A stretch of DNA of 64,000 nucleotides from contig NC_087068.1 in the NCBI RefSeq assembly GCF_963678635.1, positions 48,749,724 to 48,813,723 on the forward strand, given 5' to 3'. Source of the stretch: Symsagittifera roscoffensis. Lineage: Eukaryota > Xenacoelomorpha > Acoela > Convolutidae. Below the pieces are notes generated by a model, which did no database searches, had not been told where the DNA came from, and saw nothing but the letters and a program-made list of their open reading frames with translations. Shown here in pieces: positions 53,481-64,000 of the stretch; position 1 is the first letter of the stretch, and each line of letters opens with the position of its first letter. The translations under genes were made by a program, and so were the position numbers.

Positions 53481-54990
53481 CTCATCTATACTTATTTACT
53501 CAACCCCTTTAAATTTATCTGTTCATATAAATGTCATTTTAATTTTAGGACCAGATCGACTATGAACTTTGATAACATCTAGTATGAGACTTAAGCTTAA
53601 CTTTAGTTACTAACTGAAACAAAGGGATCTAACAACCGACCCAAGTTTTGCGAGTTTTGCTTACTCGTTTCTTTAGTAAATCTTTTAGTATTTATTTATT
53701 ATTCAACTACTACGAAGAAAAATTGATCCGCGGAAGGACATTATAGACTCGATCGCAGATGGCTCAACGTGCCTGAATACGAGTAATTCTATGTTTAAAG
53801 ATGTGGAGATAAATTGCCTCAATTTTCATTCATTGAGATTTTGTTGATGACATAGACCGTAAGCGAAACAACAAGAACGCTATGTTTCAGAAAATTTCTC
53901 AATTGTGGAAAAATTGTCGTCTGCTCAGCGACATTGGGAGAAATTTTGCGACTTCTTTTGGACCGAAATCTTCAAGCCAAAATTTCGGGCTTATCAAATG
54001 ATAGCTAAAAGAATTCGGATGATGATAATAGCCTGCAGTCTATAACAAAATCAATTACTTCAATGATGAGCCAATACCACAAGTTCTTCAAGCGATTGAT
54101 TTCTCTGCGATTAATATTTCTCCAAATTGTCAAAAAAGTGTTTTGTTTCAAATCTTGTGTTTTTTAATTACTTTTAAATACTTTCAAATCAGATGACTTC
54201 AGATTCGACAAATTTTTTTCCAGGAAATCTCGATAACGTCCTTCTGATTAGAGCCTCTATCCACTGAAAATCCTGATTGGTTGAAATGTTCAAAAAAAAG
54301 TTATATTGATACGTTTTTATTCTGCGCCCACTAAGTGTCAGAATGTTTCACAATCAATTGATTCTTTATGAAAAGTTTTCTGGGTAAAATAATAAAAAAA
54401 ACCTTCATAGGGTGTAAGATGCGTCTTTTGTATCATTGGAAGAGTACGACTACTCAATAAATGGCTTCAAGTAGTTTTATTTGAACTTGAAAACCACAAA
54501 GAATATAATTGGAAAGATTTAGAGATGATTATCAGCTGATCGTAGCCATACAAAAACAAGTCACGTCAGGTTCTGTATACTCGAAAAAGAATAATCAGAA
54601 TTGTGAGACTTCTAGAAGTTCTCATTGACGGATGATTCAAAAGAACTTAGTGTTGGCATTGAGCGTAACCGCTCGATTGAGAGCTAAAATCCAGCATTAT
54701 GATACCAATTTGCACTTCTATCGGAGCAGTGTCAGAAAGAAAAACATTTGAGTTTTTTGATGGTATTTGCAAACTCATAAAAAAGTGTTTCGGAAGTTGA
54801 TAATAATAATATGATTATACCATCTAACTTAAATTTCAAAATTACACTTATCTACTATCATTTTAGTTTTTAAATTTTAATAGTTTTCAATTTTACTTTT
54901 TGATTTTGGAACATTACGAGGCTAAACTGTGCACTGGATAGGCGAACAATTTTGTGTCTGTAGGTTCTGTCTGGATTCCAAAAACTAATC
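53481..54990. other. Intergenic after element 2, no LTR or gene seen
   Basis: No repeat of the 47997-48248 segment was found. A purine-rich AACTGAAACAAAGGGATC near 53617 could be a worn polypurine tract, but no TG-starting LTR follows. Confidence 0.4.
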
Positions 54991-55002
54991 TTTAAACGTT
55001 TA

Positions 55003-55340
55003 CTAAAATGTAAGTGGATTCCACTTACAAAATTTCCATGGATTTCGCTTACATATGAGTGTAACGTGAAGTTTGTCGGCATATTTGTTGTGTCGCGGAT
55101 TCCGCAACAAGCGAATACAGCTATTAGTTTTAGATTCCGCAACTGTAAGTGGACTCCGCAAAATGTAAGCGGAATCCGCAAATGTAAGCGGATTCCGCAA
55201 ACTGTAAGTGGCTTCCGAGTTTTGTTCAATACTGAACTTGCATATGAACAATTAAAAGCTCGAGCTGGAATTCTTATCTCCAGCAATGCGGAATTTAAAA
55301 GCAAGGACTTAATCATTGTAAGCGGATTCACACGAACAAG
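55003..55340. repeat. Palindromic GTAAGTGGATTCCACTTAC-type repeats, cluster 1
   Basis: A perfect 19-base palindrome GTAAGTGGATTCCACTTAC (55010-55028) heads a group of half- and full-site variants. Between 55132 and 55218 four units GTAAG(T/C)GGA(A/T/C)TCCGCAAA(NT) are spaced 19-20 bases apart; further copies lie at 55092 and 55318. The core GCGGAWTCCGC is self-complementary. Open frames through the array are by-products. Confidence 0.75.
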
Positions 55341-55385
55341 TCTTGAAACATTGGTTCCTTAACTTGCTGGATGTCATATTTTAGT

Positions 55386-55800
55386 AATTTGGAAACAACA
55401 CCGAACAAATTCAATATTTGAAGTCATTGAGTTGAGAGTGGAATACAACACCCAGCATATCGCCAAATTAGGTCATTCTTTGGGGTTGCGTCAATCCCAA
55501 AAACTGATTTTGGAACTATAACGCCAAATAAATTCGATAATTGTAGTCATTGGGTTGAGAGTGTATGGAGAGTGTATGGGTTGAGAGTGTATGCGTTGAG
55601 AGTGTAAGGAATCCACAAACTGTTTTGGATTCCGCAATTACGGCTGCGGATTCCGCAAATTTGTCTGTTTTTGGAGGGATTTCGAGCGGTACAGTGTTTT
55701 GACAGCACACTTACACAGCATACAGCAACACAGCATATCGCCAAATTGGATCAGTATTTGGGATTCCATCGATCCCAAATACTGGTCAGTACTTGGGATT
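55386..55800. repeat. Duplicated segments with hairpins and a GAGAGTGTATG minisatellite
   Basis: CAGCATATCGCCAAATT occurs at about 55456 and 55731, each followed by an inverted pair (TTTGGGGTTGCGTCAATCCC; TATTTGGGAT...ATCCCAAATA). AACAAATTCAATATTTGAAG-like sequence and GTCATTG(A/G)GTTGAGAGTG also recur. At 55556-55607 GAGAGTGTATG(C/G)GTT is repeated four times. Confidence 0.55.
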
Positions 55801-56240
55801 CTAATAATCTCAAAAACCGATCCAGTTAATTCCTATTCTAGTGAAATCAAATCATGTAATTAAAATATATAATTTTAAACGCTACTACATATATACATAT
55901 ATGTAAACAGAAATTGCAAACAAATTGCTGATTCCACTTACAATTTGCGGATTCCACTTACACTTTGCAGATTCCGCTTACAGTTGTTGATTCCGCAACA
56001 GCTCACTTTAGTTTTACACATGTCTTTTTGTTTATTTGTGGAATCCACAAACTGTTTTGGATTCCGCAATTACGGCTGCGGATTCCGCAAATTCGTCTGT
56101 TTTTGGAGGGATTTCGAGCGGTACAGTGCTTTGAGTTTTGTTTGTGGAAGCCATAACAGCAAAAAAGATCAAAGAAAAGTAGCCATGATGTGGATTCCGC
56201 GACAAATCTGACTTTGGCCTGTCGTGGAATCCGCCACAAT
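55603..56240. repeat. Palindromic GCGGATTCCGC-type repeats, cluster 2
   Basis: Two near-identical ~100-base blocks (55606-55700 and 56038-56132) each hold GGAATCCACAAACTG, TTTGGATTCCGCAATTACGG and CTGCGGATTCCGCAAATT. Between and after them lie TTGCGGATTCCACTTAC, TGCAGATTCCGCTTAC, GTTGATTCCGCAAC, and an inverted pair GTGGATTCCGCGACA / TGTCGTGGAATCCGCCAC (56190-56235). Confidence 0.7.
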
Positions 56241-56249
56241 GCACAGAAT

Positions 56250-57157
56250 GCACAGTTTGGCCTCTTAATGAACGTGTAATTTTTTATTTGTAAATTGGTG
56301 TTTTGTTTGCAGTTCGGAGTAATAGTTTTAGCGTCAATATCAATTCATTGCTCCAAATCTCTTCCACCTATGTCGACCGAACATTTAGAAATGCTTCAAC
56401 ATGGAAACAGTTCGAAGAAGCCGCAAAAGCAAATAGCAAATAGACTTCAATGAGATGACAACTAATATCCAGAACTAAAAACTGATACGAATACGTCGAG
56501 GACTCTTGACAAAAACATCACGACAACTGTCACCAGAGCCTATTAATTGTCAGAATGAAGGAAGGGTTTTTTAATAAGATTAAAAACCTCGAACACTGTC
56601 GCAACTATTTGCATCATCCTTAACCTTACAAAGAAATAACCTAAATGACAAAAAAAAACATCAATTTAGAAGTGTTATTTACATTATTTGTCAATAAATT
56701 CGAATCTTCACCATCTTCTCAAAAAATTATTCAATCACAATTGGCCTCTAAAACTATTCACTTAGATTAAAAACACTTTTATTGTGTAAATTGTTTTTTG
56801 AAAGTTAAAGTGAATTGGTTCCGATGTTTCTGAGTTAGAAATTGGATTTAGACAGATACGTTTTTGAATTTTAAACCAATATATTTTGGTACTCAATTTT
56901 CATCGTCAACTTCCTGCTTTTAGTTTCCTTGCGCGTGTTCAAGTCCAACTTCTTTTTTCTATTAGAGTTTGACTCCAGTTTTAACTGATTAGATTGGTTG
57001 TTCGACCTGTCAAATAACTTCTTCGCCATTTCCCTGCTATAAGGATGGAGGCGTACCCATAGGTCTGATTTTTTATGTTCCTCAAATCAAGTGTCCGGCC
57101 TACTTGGAAGTACATGCAAGACAAGACAGTCTAAAAACCATTCATGACTTGAGATCA
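56250..57157. other. Intergenic, no gene seen
   Basis: AT-rich with no recognisable feature. Confidence 0.4.
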
Positions 57158-57376
57158 TTAGAAAACGCTGACCTCGGCGATCGTAGACATTATTATGGTT
57201 TCCTTGTGGTGAAAACTACTTGAATTGGCTAGACTTAGTAGCCTGTTTTGCAAAATATTGGCTTCTGTTAACTCTATATTTACACTATCACTCATCAGCC
57301 TTGGAGGCGTCAAATCATTTTGTTGTTGAGTAGAATAACTCCTCATAGTGTCAAGGGCTTGGTCCTTGTCCTCCAT
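57158..57376 (-). other. Unassigned 72-codon open frame, possible exon or relic
   Basis: From an ATG at 57374-57376 it encodes a hydrophilic peptide (MEDKDQALDTMRSYSTQQQ, then NDLTPPRLMSDSV) with balanced composition and no low-complexity bias, unlike the chance frames around it. The frame stays open upstream for 11 codons. No family is recognised and no partner exon was found. Confidence 0.2.
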
Positions 57377-58393
57377 GACTTCGAACAGGGCGCCTGCTAC
57401 CAGTTTTGCGGACTAGTTTTCAAGACAATTTTTTTGTCAGTCATTGAGCCCAATTAGTTTCAATAGCCTTATTAAGCTGCGTTTACCTAAATCTACTTCT
57501 AAAAACTCAATGTGCAGTGCCTTGGATACACTTTGTTTGTACTGAAAGGAAATGCAGCTCTTATTCAATATAGTCTGATTATATATTGGTTTGTAATATC
57601 AATTGCAGGTTCCCTTCTTCTCTCGTGATACATATATGATGAAAACCTTGAAGGGCAATTTCTCGTTTAGATTAGATTACTGCAGAGTGAACTGCAGATT
57701 TGGATGGAAAAAAATGGCGGCATCAAGAATACAATTTGGCTCATTTTTGATTGTTCTCACAAATCATTCTGATACCTAGGCAAAAAATCATCTGTGGTTT
57801 ATCCTTGTGATTTCTTTTAGCTCGGCAGTAGCTTTTGCAATACCAGACTAAATTGGTTATTGATGCTTACACACCACCGGAATTTTTTTCCGCTTTTAAG
57901 TACCAGTTTTGTCATCTCTCGCATTCAACCAGCTTTGATCTGTATATTTAGTCCCTTCGATCTGTTAACAGCACCTGCCCAAAAAATTCTTGTCATCGAC
58001 TGATTTTTTAGCCAGCCCATCGGTAATTCCTGTTTCAAAGCAAATTCAAACACTCTTAATCAAAGATATTTCAGAACTCCTTCGTGAAAAGCATCAGTGC
58101 TAAGCCGACAAAATGGAAATACTATAAATGAGTACACATGGCTGCGCAAAACTCATGTCTGTGCAGCTTCTGTATGGCAATTTTAGTTGCTTTTTTTTCA
58201 AGGGAAATTTATTGTAAAACTTTTTCTATCAAGAGATATTAATTTTATCCGGATCTAAAGCATTGTTTTCTTCGTTACTTTTTAGTTTTTGATCCATAAT
58301 TCGCTTTATAAATATTTTCAAACAAACTAGCGAATCTTTTTTTATGATTCTCATATGAGCTGCGCAAAATACTGACGTACCTTGCTGGCGTCT
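57377..58393. other. Intergenic, no gene seen
   Basis: If 58394-58654 is an RT relic, its downstream motifs (including the catalytic Y-x-D-D box) should be here on the minus strand, but none is recognisable. Confidence 0.35.
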
Positions 58394-58654
58394 CTACGAG
58401 CTGCACATCTCTGCCTTTTGTATTTTAGCTAAATCGTACAACTGGCCGGGTTGCCCACCTCTTGACCTGATCTTAGAATACAAATGATCACTTATCAGAT
58501 TCCTTTTGATTTTGGCAAGTTGTAATTTGTTGATGTTTTTCTCATTTTTCAGTATCAGCTGATTAAGAGTTGCACGTTTTTTTTTTAAATGAAACAGATT
58601 CAAACAAAAGTTCCAGATTAGATTTGTGAGTTTTTTCCTTGTTGTGCAAAACAT
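58394..58654 (-). pseudogene. Possible reverse-transcriptase N-terminal relic
   Basis: The 86-codon frame contains LISDHLYSKIRSRGGQPGQL, then YDLAKIQKAEM, after a Lys/Asn-rich helix. This resembles the segment (I/L)..E.Y..IR..GS.PGRLYGLPK.HK that precedes the RT core in Penelope-like and some non-LTR elements. The expected GLPK.HK is altered (YDLAKIQK), and nothing downstream matches RT. It would be a short, decayed fragment. Confidence 0.4.
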
Positions 58655-59661
58655 TCTACGGTTTTATCAAAAATACAACCAGCAACTCATAAACTTGTAT
58701 CAACTTGGCGCTTCAAAAAAGGGAAATTAGATACTCTCAACTGATCGTCGAATTTTTTCTGCCTATGCTAATGGGTTTCCTTACCATGTTTTCATAGCTT
58801 TTTTGTCGTCTTTTGCCCTTGACGTCGCAGTCCATTACATTTTCAAAACCCTGATCTCGGAGAAACCCTATTTCAAAAACTCCGGTTTCAAATTGTGTTC
58901 CAGAAATTTTTATCGGAAGTGCTGGACCTTGTCGCGAATTTTACAATAAAAAATCTAAATGACAATGAAACTGTAATTAACAATTGTTTTATTTAAAATT
59001 TTACAAAAAGATTGATTCTTAACAACCATTAGCCAATCTCAGTTGAACTCTAAAACTAAGCAATTAGACTAGAAGTATTTTCAAACTCTGAAACTAAAAA
59101 TGAATAATTTTAAAAATTTGTCCTAATTATTTAAAACATGAGTCATAATATCCCAGCGCTCAAATGTCGGCAAAAGTTATAGATCAAATTAATGTAAATA
59201 TCACGTTTCCTACATTCTGATAGAAGCGACCGAGAGTTCATACGCTTGATGAGTTCAGGAGCAGTAAACTCAACTAAAATTGTAGTCCCGAAATTAAATT
59301 TCGTCCTAAATATCAATGACTAAATCTCAAAAAAATCAATTGACCTTTTGCGAAACCATAAACTGGAAGAAACTAAAAAGTTATATTCAGTTTTATAAAA
59401 ATATCAACGTTTGATTGGTTAATATTTTATTACTCTGTTTTTAAAACCTCTGATGTTTTTGCGATCAATAATCACTTTGTAAAATTTTAATTTTATCAGA
59501 ACTCTTGATGCCCAATTATGCAAAATTTGTCAAACCGTTTCTGGAAACTTTGAAAAACTTCACAGCAAGTCTCTATCAATTTAAATTATGCAAATCATCA
59601 AAAAAATAAATTTTTTGAGACAAAATAAAACGCTTCATGGAACAGCAGTTAACGCTATTTT
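58655..59661. other. Intergenic, no gene seen
   Basis: AT-rich without recognisable features. Confidence 0.45.
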
Positions 59662-59938
59662 TTTTTAAAATCAATTTTTATTACAGCTTTAGCAATTTGG
59701 AACAGCATTCAAATCGTAATGAGCTCGCGAACGCTCTAATTTCTAAAACAATTATACTCAGACTTAAAAAGTCTACTTAAATGCATTGCATTTAAGACTT
59801 TTTTTAAATCAATTTTTATTACAGCTTTAGCAATTTGAAACATCATTCAAATCGTAATGAGCTCGCGAACGCTCTAATTTCTAAAACAATTATACTCAGA
59901 CTTAAAAAGTCTACTTAAATGCATTGCATTTAAGACTT
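59662..59938. repeat. Tandem duplication, 138-base unit
   Basis: Two units offset by 138 bases, nearly identical, each with CAGCTTTAGCAATTTG, CGTAATGAGCTCGCGAACGC and CTTAAATGCATTGCATTTAAG. The last is a palindrome at the unit's end. Confidence 0.85.
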
Positions 59939-59948
59939 AAAAAGTCTT

Positions 59949-60076
59949 AAATGCATTGCTTTTTGCCAGACTTATACTCAGACTTATCAACTCTATCCTG
60001 AAGATGAAACAATTGCAACCTTTGGAAAGATTAGGTGGAAAATAGTTAGTTTCATCTGGCAAAAAGCAATGCATTT
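59949..60076. repeat. Perfect 22-base inverted repeat, 84-base loop
   Basis: 59949-59970 (AAATGCATTGCTTTTTGCC...) is exactly reverse-complemented at 60055-60076. It continues from the ATGCATTGC palindromes of the preceding duplication, so the region could extrude as a hairpin or be the remains of a foldback element. Confidence 0.75.
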
Positions 60077-62349
60077 TTTTTCATTATACTATTATTTTTT
60101 ATTTTATTTTTTAAATTTGTTTTTGTTTCGAAATGTACAAACTAATCTTTTTTGTTATATGAATTTAGAAGAAAAAGGTCTAATAGCTATAAAAAAATTT
60201 GAGAAAATGTTTGCCTTTTAATCAGACCAATTGAATTGTGGTCTTTTGTTAAGATAACTTTTGGTTACACAAACCAGAGGTCATCAACACGAAAGAGAGA
60301 ACACAAACACAAAACAGAGGCCTTGGCTAGCAGACATTCGCTTTTTCTTCCTTTTTTTGAGTTTTTTTTCTTTAACTTGATGAAACTAATCTAAAAATGT
60401 AAACAGACCGGCTTGATGAAACAAATACAAAAATATTAAAAAAACGGCAAATTAAAATAGCCAAAAAGCTAAAGTCGCAACACAGTCTTCTAAATCTTAA
60501 ATAAATCCTAGAATCGAAAAAAATTTTAGTTCCTATGAGTAATTTGTAACTCCGCTAAGAAAGTTTAGTTCGGCAAAAAACTGTAATTTCCGCAAATTAC
60601 TCCACAAAAAGTGTACGCAAACAAAAATTATTTAAACTTTCATTAATCAAAATTAACAGTGGTAATTTTGGTGTTAGGTTCCCTTTCTTTCGACCAAGTT
60701 TTTTTCCAACTACCGTTTAACCTTGTTAAGACTGAATATGCTTGTTACCCAAAGCCCGGAAAAAACACCAAAGGCAAAATTTTTTATTTGACGCTCAATT
60801 TTTATCAGCATAATTGCCTGTATTTTTAATGTTTACTATATTAGTTCCCCGTAATTTCCCAAAAAACTCAAAAAAATCAGTGTTTTACAAAGAGAGAAAT
60901 GATTCATGAATTGATTTTTGAAAATTTGAAAAACTTAACAAATGAGCACTTCAAAAAATGTATTCGGATATTTACAATTAAATAAACGGCGAGCAAATGT
61001 TTGAGATAATCAACAGTCGATCCCATGCAAACAATGAGAAAAAAGAATAAATTCTGATATTTCAAAGCAGAACAAAAAGAATCGTGAGAGTCTTTTGCTG
61101 TTCCCAATATCAGATGAGACAAAAACTTGACTTCGAGATTGAGCACATCAGCTCGCTCAACATCTGAAACCCTGCCCAGTGATACCATTGTGCCCTCGTA
61201 AAAGGGTAATAACACGGAAGAAATAATTTGGGTGCTAAAAATCCTCTTCATAAATTAAACTGTGTTGTAACACAAGATGAAACGAACTCCGTTCCTTGGT
61301 TACAAATGATTTGAATGAAGTGCAACAGGAGCTAACCAGTTTATTAATAAAAAAATTCAATACCGAAAAGATTGTCAAGTGCAAAATACCGCCTGTGTTG
61401 AATAATCAGTGATTAGTTGACGCTTATCACAGCTCTGTAAATGCAAACTACGGGAGTGTGTTTTGATATCAGATGCTAAGAATAAACTCATTGGTGAAAA
61501 ATAACAAAAAACTGAGCTTTTTAACTGGGATAACCTTCACTTCATTAATGTGCCTGGTGCCTCGTCTCTTCAAAATTGATACGACTCAATAATTTGCCAA
61601 AATAAAAAAAAATTCCAAAGCTCGCATTAACAAGGCCTATACCACTAAACCGTCGTCTGTTTGGAGTTACCACTTGCGGAACCATACCTGCAGGCAACCC
61701 AACTTCAACAGAAACAATTATGAGAATTTAAAGTGCTATAATCAGCATCATGGTTAACCTTTCAACAAAAGGCAGAAATTTCAATGATGGTTTTTTTTGT
61801 ATAGATGCTAGATAAGAATTTTTTTTTAAGCTCCCGTGTTTTCCCCTAGACAAAATACTTCCGTTTCTAATTTTAAATAGTGTCGCTCTCCTTGAAATTA
61901 GTGATCTTGTTCAAAAAAAAATTTAAAGCTGTTTAAAAAAAATAAGCATTAGAAACCTTTTTTGATGAGTTTTCACAGTTTTTCCAAAAGAATTTTTGGC
62001 AGTACTACACCTCTGTACTTTATGATCAAAAGTTTTAACCTCTCAAGCGCAGCAGTGTTTTTGTTGTTTTTTAGCTGATTATCTTCAATAATACAAAACT
62101 GTTACGGCTAAATATAATATTTTAAATACAAAATCAAGCAGGGGATACTTATCCAAACACTGGTCCCTTGATGAAATATTAAAACATCACACACAAGCTA
62201 GAGAACTACAGAGATAACAAAAACTCCTCGCCCTAACTTTTAAACTTTAAACAGGAGGCGATAAAAATTCAAAAAAATTTGAGAAAACATCGGTGATAAT
62301 AAAATCCTTTTTCGTTTCTCGCACCCTCGCCTGTTAGTTTTCAACATTC
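60077..62349. other. Intergenic, no gene seen
   Basis: AT-rich. The 115-codon minus frame at 60904-61251 has no recognisable domain and no splice partner. Confidence 0.4.
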
Positions 62350-63984
62350 CTTCAACACTGTAGTAAATATACGATCCACCCAAACTTCACCAACGAGAAA
62401 GCAACTATTCTCTTGGCACAGGTTGTCGCGGAATCAGCTTTCGCAGTCAACCTACGCAAGGCTTCCATTAATTTCAATAGCTGTTCTCTGTCCTAAGTTT
62501 CGTACTCAGCCATCAGACACCACGCCAACTGCATTTCCGTACACACACAAGTGTTGGCTAGATGCGTTTTGCCGTCACTGTTGATGGTACATTCATGGTT
62601 GTGTCTTAGTACTTCTGACGGACTGTCCTCTAGGTATCCTTTACTAGCTGCTCCAATCCCTTCTCATTTGCCTCAGATGAGATAACGGTACCATAACCTT
62701 TTCGTTTTAGATTGGATCCTGCCATTTACTCCTGTGTTTGCCTCTTCAAGGCTTAAGACCGAGCACGGTCTTCAGCTCGTTGCTCGTTACCCTGTCCATT
62801 AACTTAGAATCTAAGGCTAGAGCCCTTTCTGAAATCCTTTCATGAGGTTACTCCTCCTTCTCAGTAGTTCAGGGTCGTTCAGGAACTTGTCGATAGACTC
62901 GCTATCTCTTTGGGTTTCTTATAGAACTTCATCATCGCCTGATGCCTATGCACTTCAAAACCAGAACGATTCATTGATATTTCAAAGATCTTCCGAGTGC
63001 TATCTCGCTCGTTCGCTCTCTTTGCAATCACAGAGTTCGAAGCCGTGTGGCTACTCGTCAAGATTACTCGTCAAGGCGCTTCATTCCTGTTTCTTAGATA
63101 GATTTCATCTTCAAAGTGGATGTTCCTTGGCTCCATTCAAAGGTCAATGCAGTCATCTGACTCATCCTTGTGCGATTTTGGTTTCCTGAGAGTCCTTTGT
63201 GGCTTTTCACCTCTTTCAGTTGATTTTGGAAGTTTTGTGATGAAAGTCTCTGAGAGTTTATTTAGCGGCTAAAACAGCAAAGCAAACATCGTGGTATCAT
63301 GTGAAATTGCAGATAGGTCTTGTGCTTATCTACACTGGGACAAAGGAGCTAACCGTGTTCCTACGGAAGCCTCATAATTTGGTCTCTTTTGATCTGTTTC
63401 GCTCAAACCCGTTGGGTCTGCTCTGGGTTGATCCCTATCTAGGGGTCTGCAATTCGGATTTGGTCTCGAGGATGGGATTTCCAGAACTGCCTGGTATGTT
63501 TGCTTCGACACCATTCTTTTTTCAGCTTAGTTTTCTCGTTCATTATGACTCGCCTGGTCGGCATGGTCTAGGGCTCATCCTGTCAAGTTCATTCAGAGTT
63601 TGTTCGACCTACCTTATCATCCTCTTTTCTCTAGGCACTCCCTCAAACTCATCATTTAGCCTAACTTAGTCAGACTAGACTTTTTTATCCGCACTGTCAA
63701 CTTTTCTTGACTGTGCTGCCTTAGTTTGTCCAATCCTACTATAAATTCTCCAAAAATCCCACTAATTTTCCTTTCTGATTTCAGCATTGGCGTCAAATCT
63801 TACAAGGATGACTTGATGCTGCACCATTTCTCGGCGCTTCTATGGCCAATTTCAGCCGTTCGAATTTGGAGAAACTTCCTATCGTAATCCCCTTTAACAT
63901 TAGCCTCGTCTGTACTGTGGTCTTTTTTTCTTTATCATATTTTGGGTTTAGAGTGAAATCCGTCTTCGATTTTGTCGGTCTCAA
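62350..63984 (-). pseudogene. Possible decayed coding region of unknown family
   Basis: GC content rises clearly compared with the preceding 2 kb and codon-like structure appears. On the minus strand a frame over about 62350-62750 reads LEDSPSEVLRHNHECTINS, then MQLAWCLMAEYE and LLKLMEALRRLTAKA, with stops TGA, TGA and TAG. Other minus pieces lie at 62879-63061, 63326-63514 and 63793-63984. Two plus frames (62842-63189, 63301-63669) are longer but Ser/Phe/Leu-rich like antisense shadows. No family recognised. Confidence 0.3.
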
Positions 63985-64000
63985 AGCCCATTGGCGGTAT

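Noticed and set aside
53481-53760. 3' LTR of element 2
   Set aside because: No stretch here matches 47997-48248 and no TG...CA borders with a polypurine tract could be placed.
55132-55218. CRISPR-like array (regular 19-20-base units)
   Set aside because: There are no unique spacers between repeats, units are palindromic and variable, and the genome is animal.
55003-55362. Frames of 82-153 codons on both strands around 55 kb
   Set aside because: They are translations of the palindromic GGAWTCC repeats and read similarly in several frames.

Overview
The window looks like nuclear DNA of an invertebrate animal. It is AT-rich and gene-poor. It has long introns with GT/AG borders, a secreted collagen-plus-C1q protein (an animal architecture), Gypsy and BEL/Pao LTR-retrotransposon relics, short inverted-repeat transposons, and one 200-base run of N. 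The sequence alone does not identify the species. There are no bacterial operons, rRNAs or convincing tRNA genes.

Only one gene looks intact and host-derived. It lies on the plus strand at 32648-46106. Four exons join in frame to 267 residues: signal peptide, a Cys-x-Cys stalk, 11 Gly-X-Y triplets and a complete C1q domain. Its 11-kb first intron holds a hAT-type MITE with a perfect 8-base target duplication, nearly four tandem copies of a ~1.68-kb unit, and two fragments of an interspersed repeat.

Most other coding-like sequence is retroelement debris. Element 1 (1156-5375) is a Gypsy-like provirus whose pol has lost RNase H and integrase; its RT reading frame runs straight into a 3' extension. 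Element 2 (about 47997-53480) keeps gag, zinc knuckles, protease, RT, RNase H, a long linker and integrase, but carries in-frame stops, frameshifts and lost catalytic residues. Element 3 (14081-15387) is a 3' end only: the tail of an ORF, a polypurine tract and a 313-base LTR. Smaller relics are a gag piece (16164-16560), a BEL/Pao integrase C-terminus inside a long inverted-repeat element (24203-25192), and an RT-like piece (58394-58654, minus).

The rest is short repeats. The most distinctive is a family of about 430-540 bases with inverted GTTCCGACT/AGTCGGAAC subterminal motifs and a 3' hairpin (CAGGGCTTTGCCCTG), resembling non-autonomous Helentron-type elements. There are at least nine whole or partial copies and one clear nested insertion. 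Others are hAT-like MITEs, a small TTGGACCAA-ended MITE family, a palindromic foldback element (7782-7996), a tandem duplication (18943-21635), a cluster of palindromic GCGGATTCCGC-type motifs (55003-56240), and TCGAC-rich minisatellites. Bases 62350-63984 have clearly higher GC content and may hold a decayed, unrecognised coding sequence.
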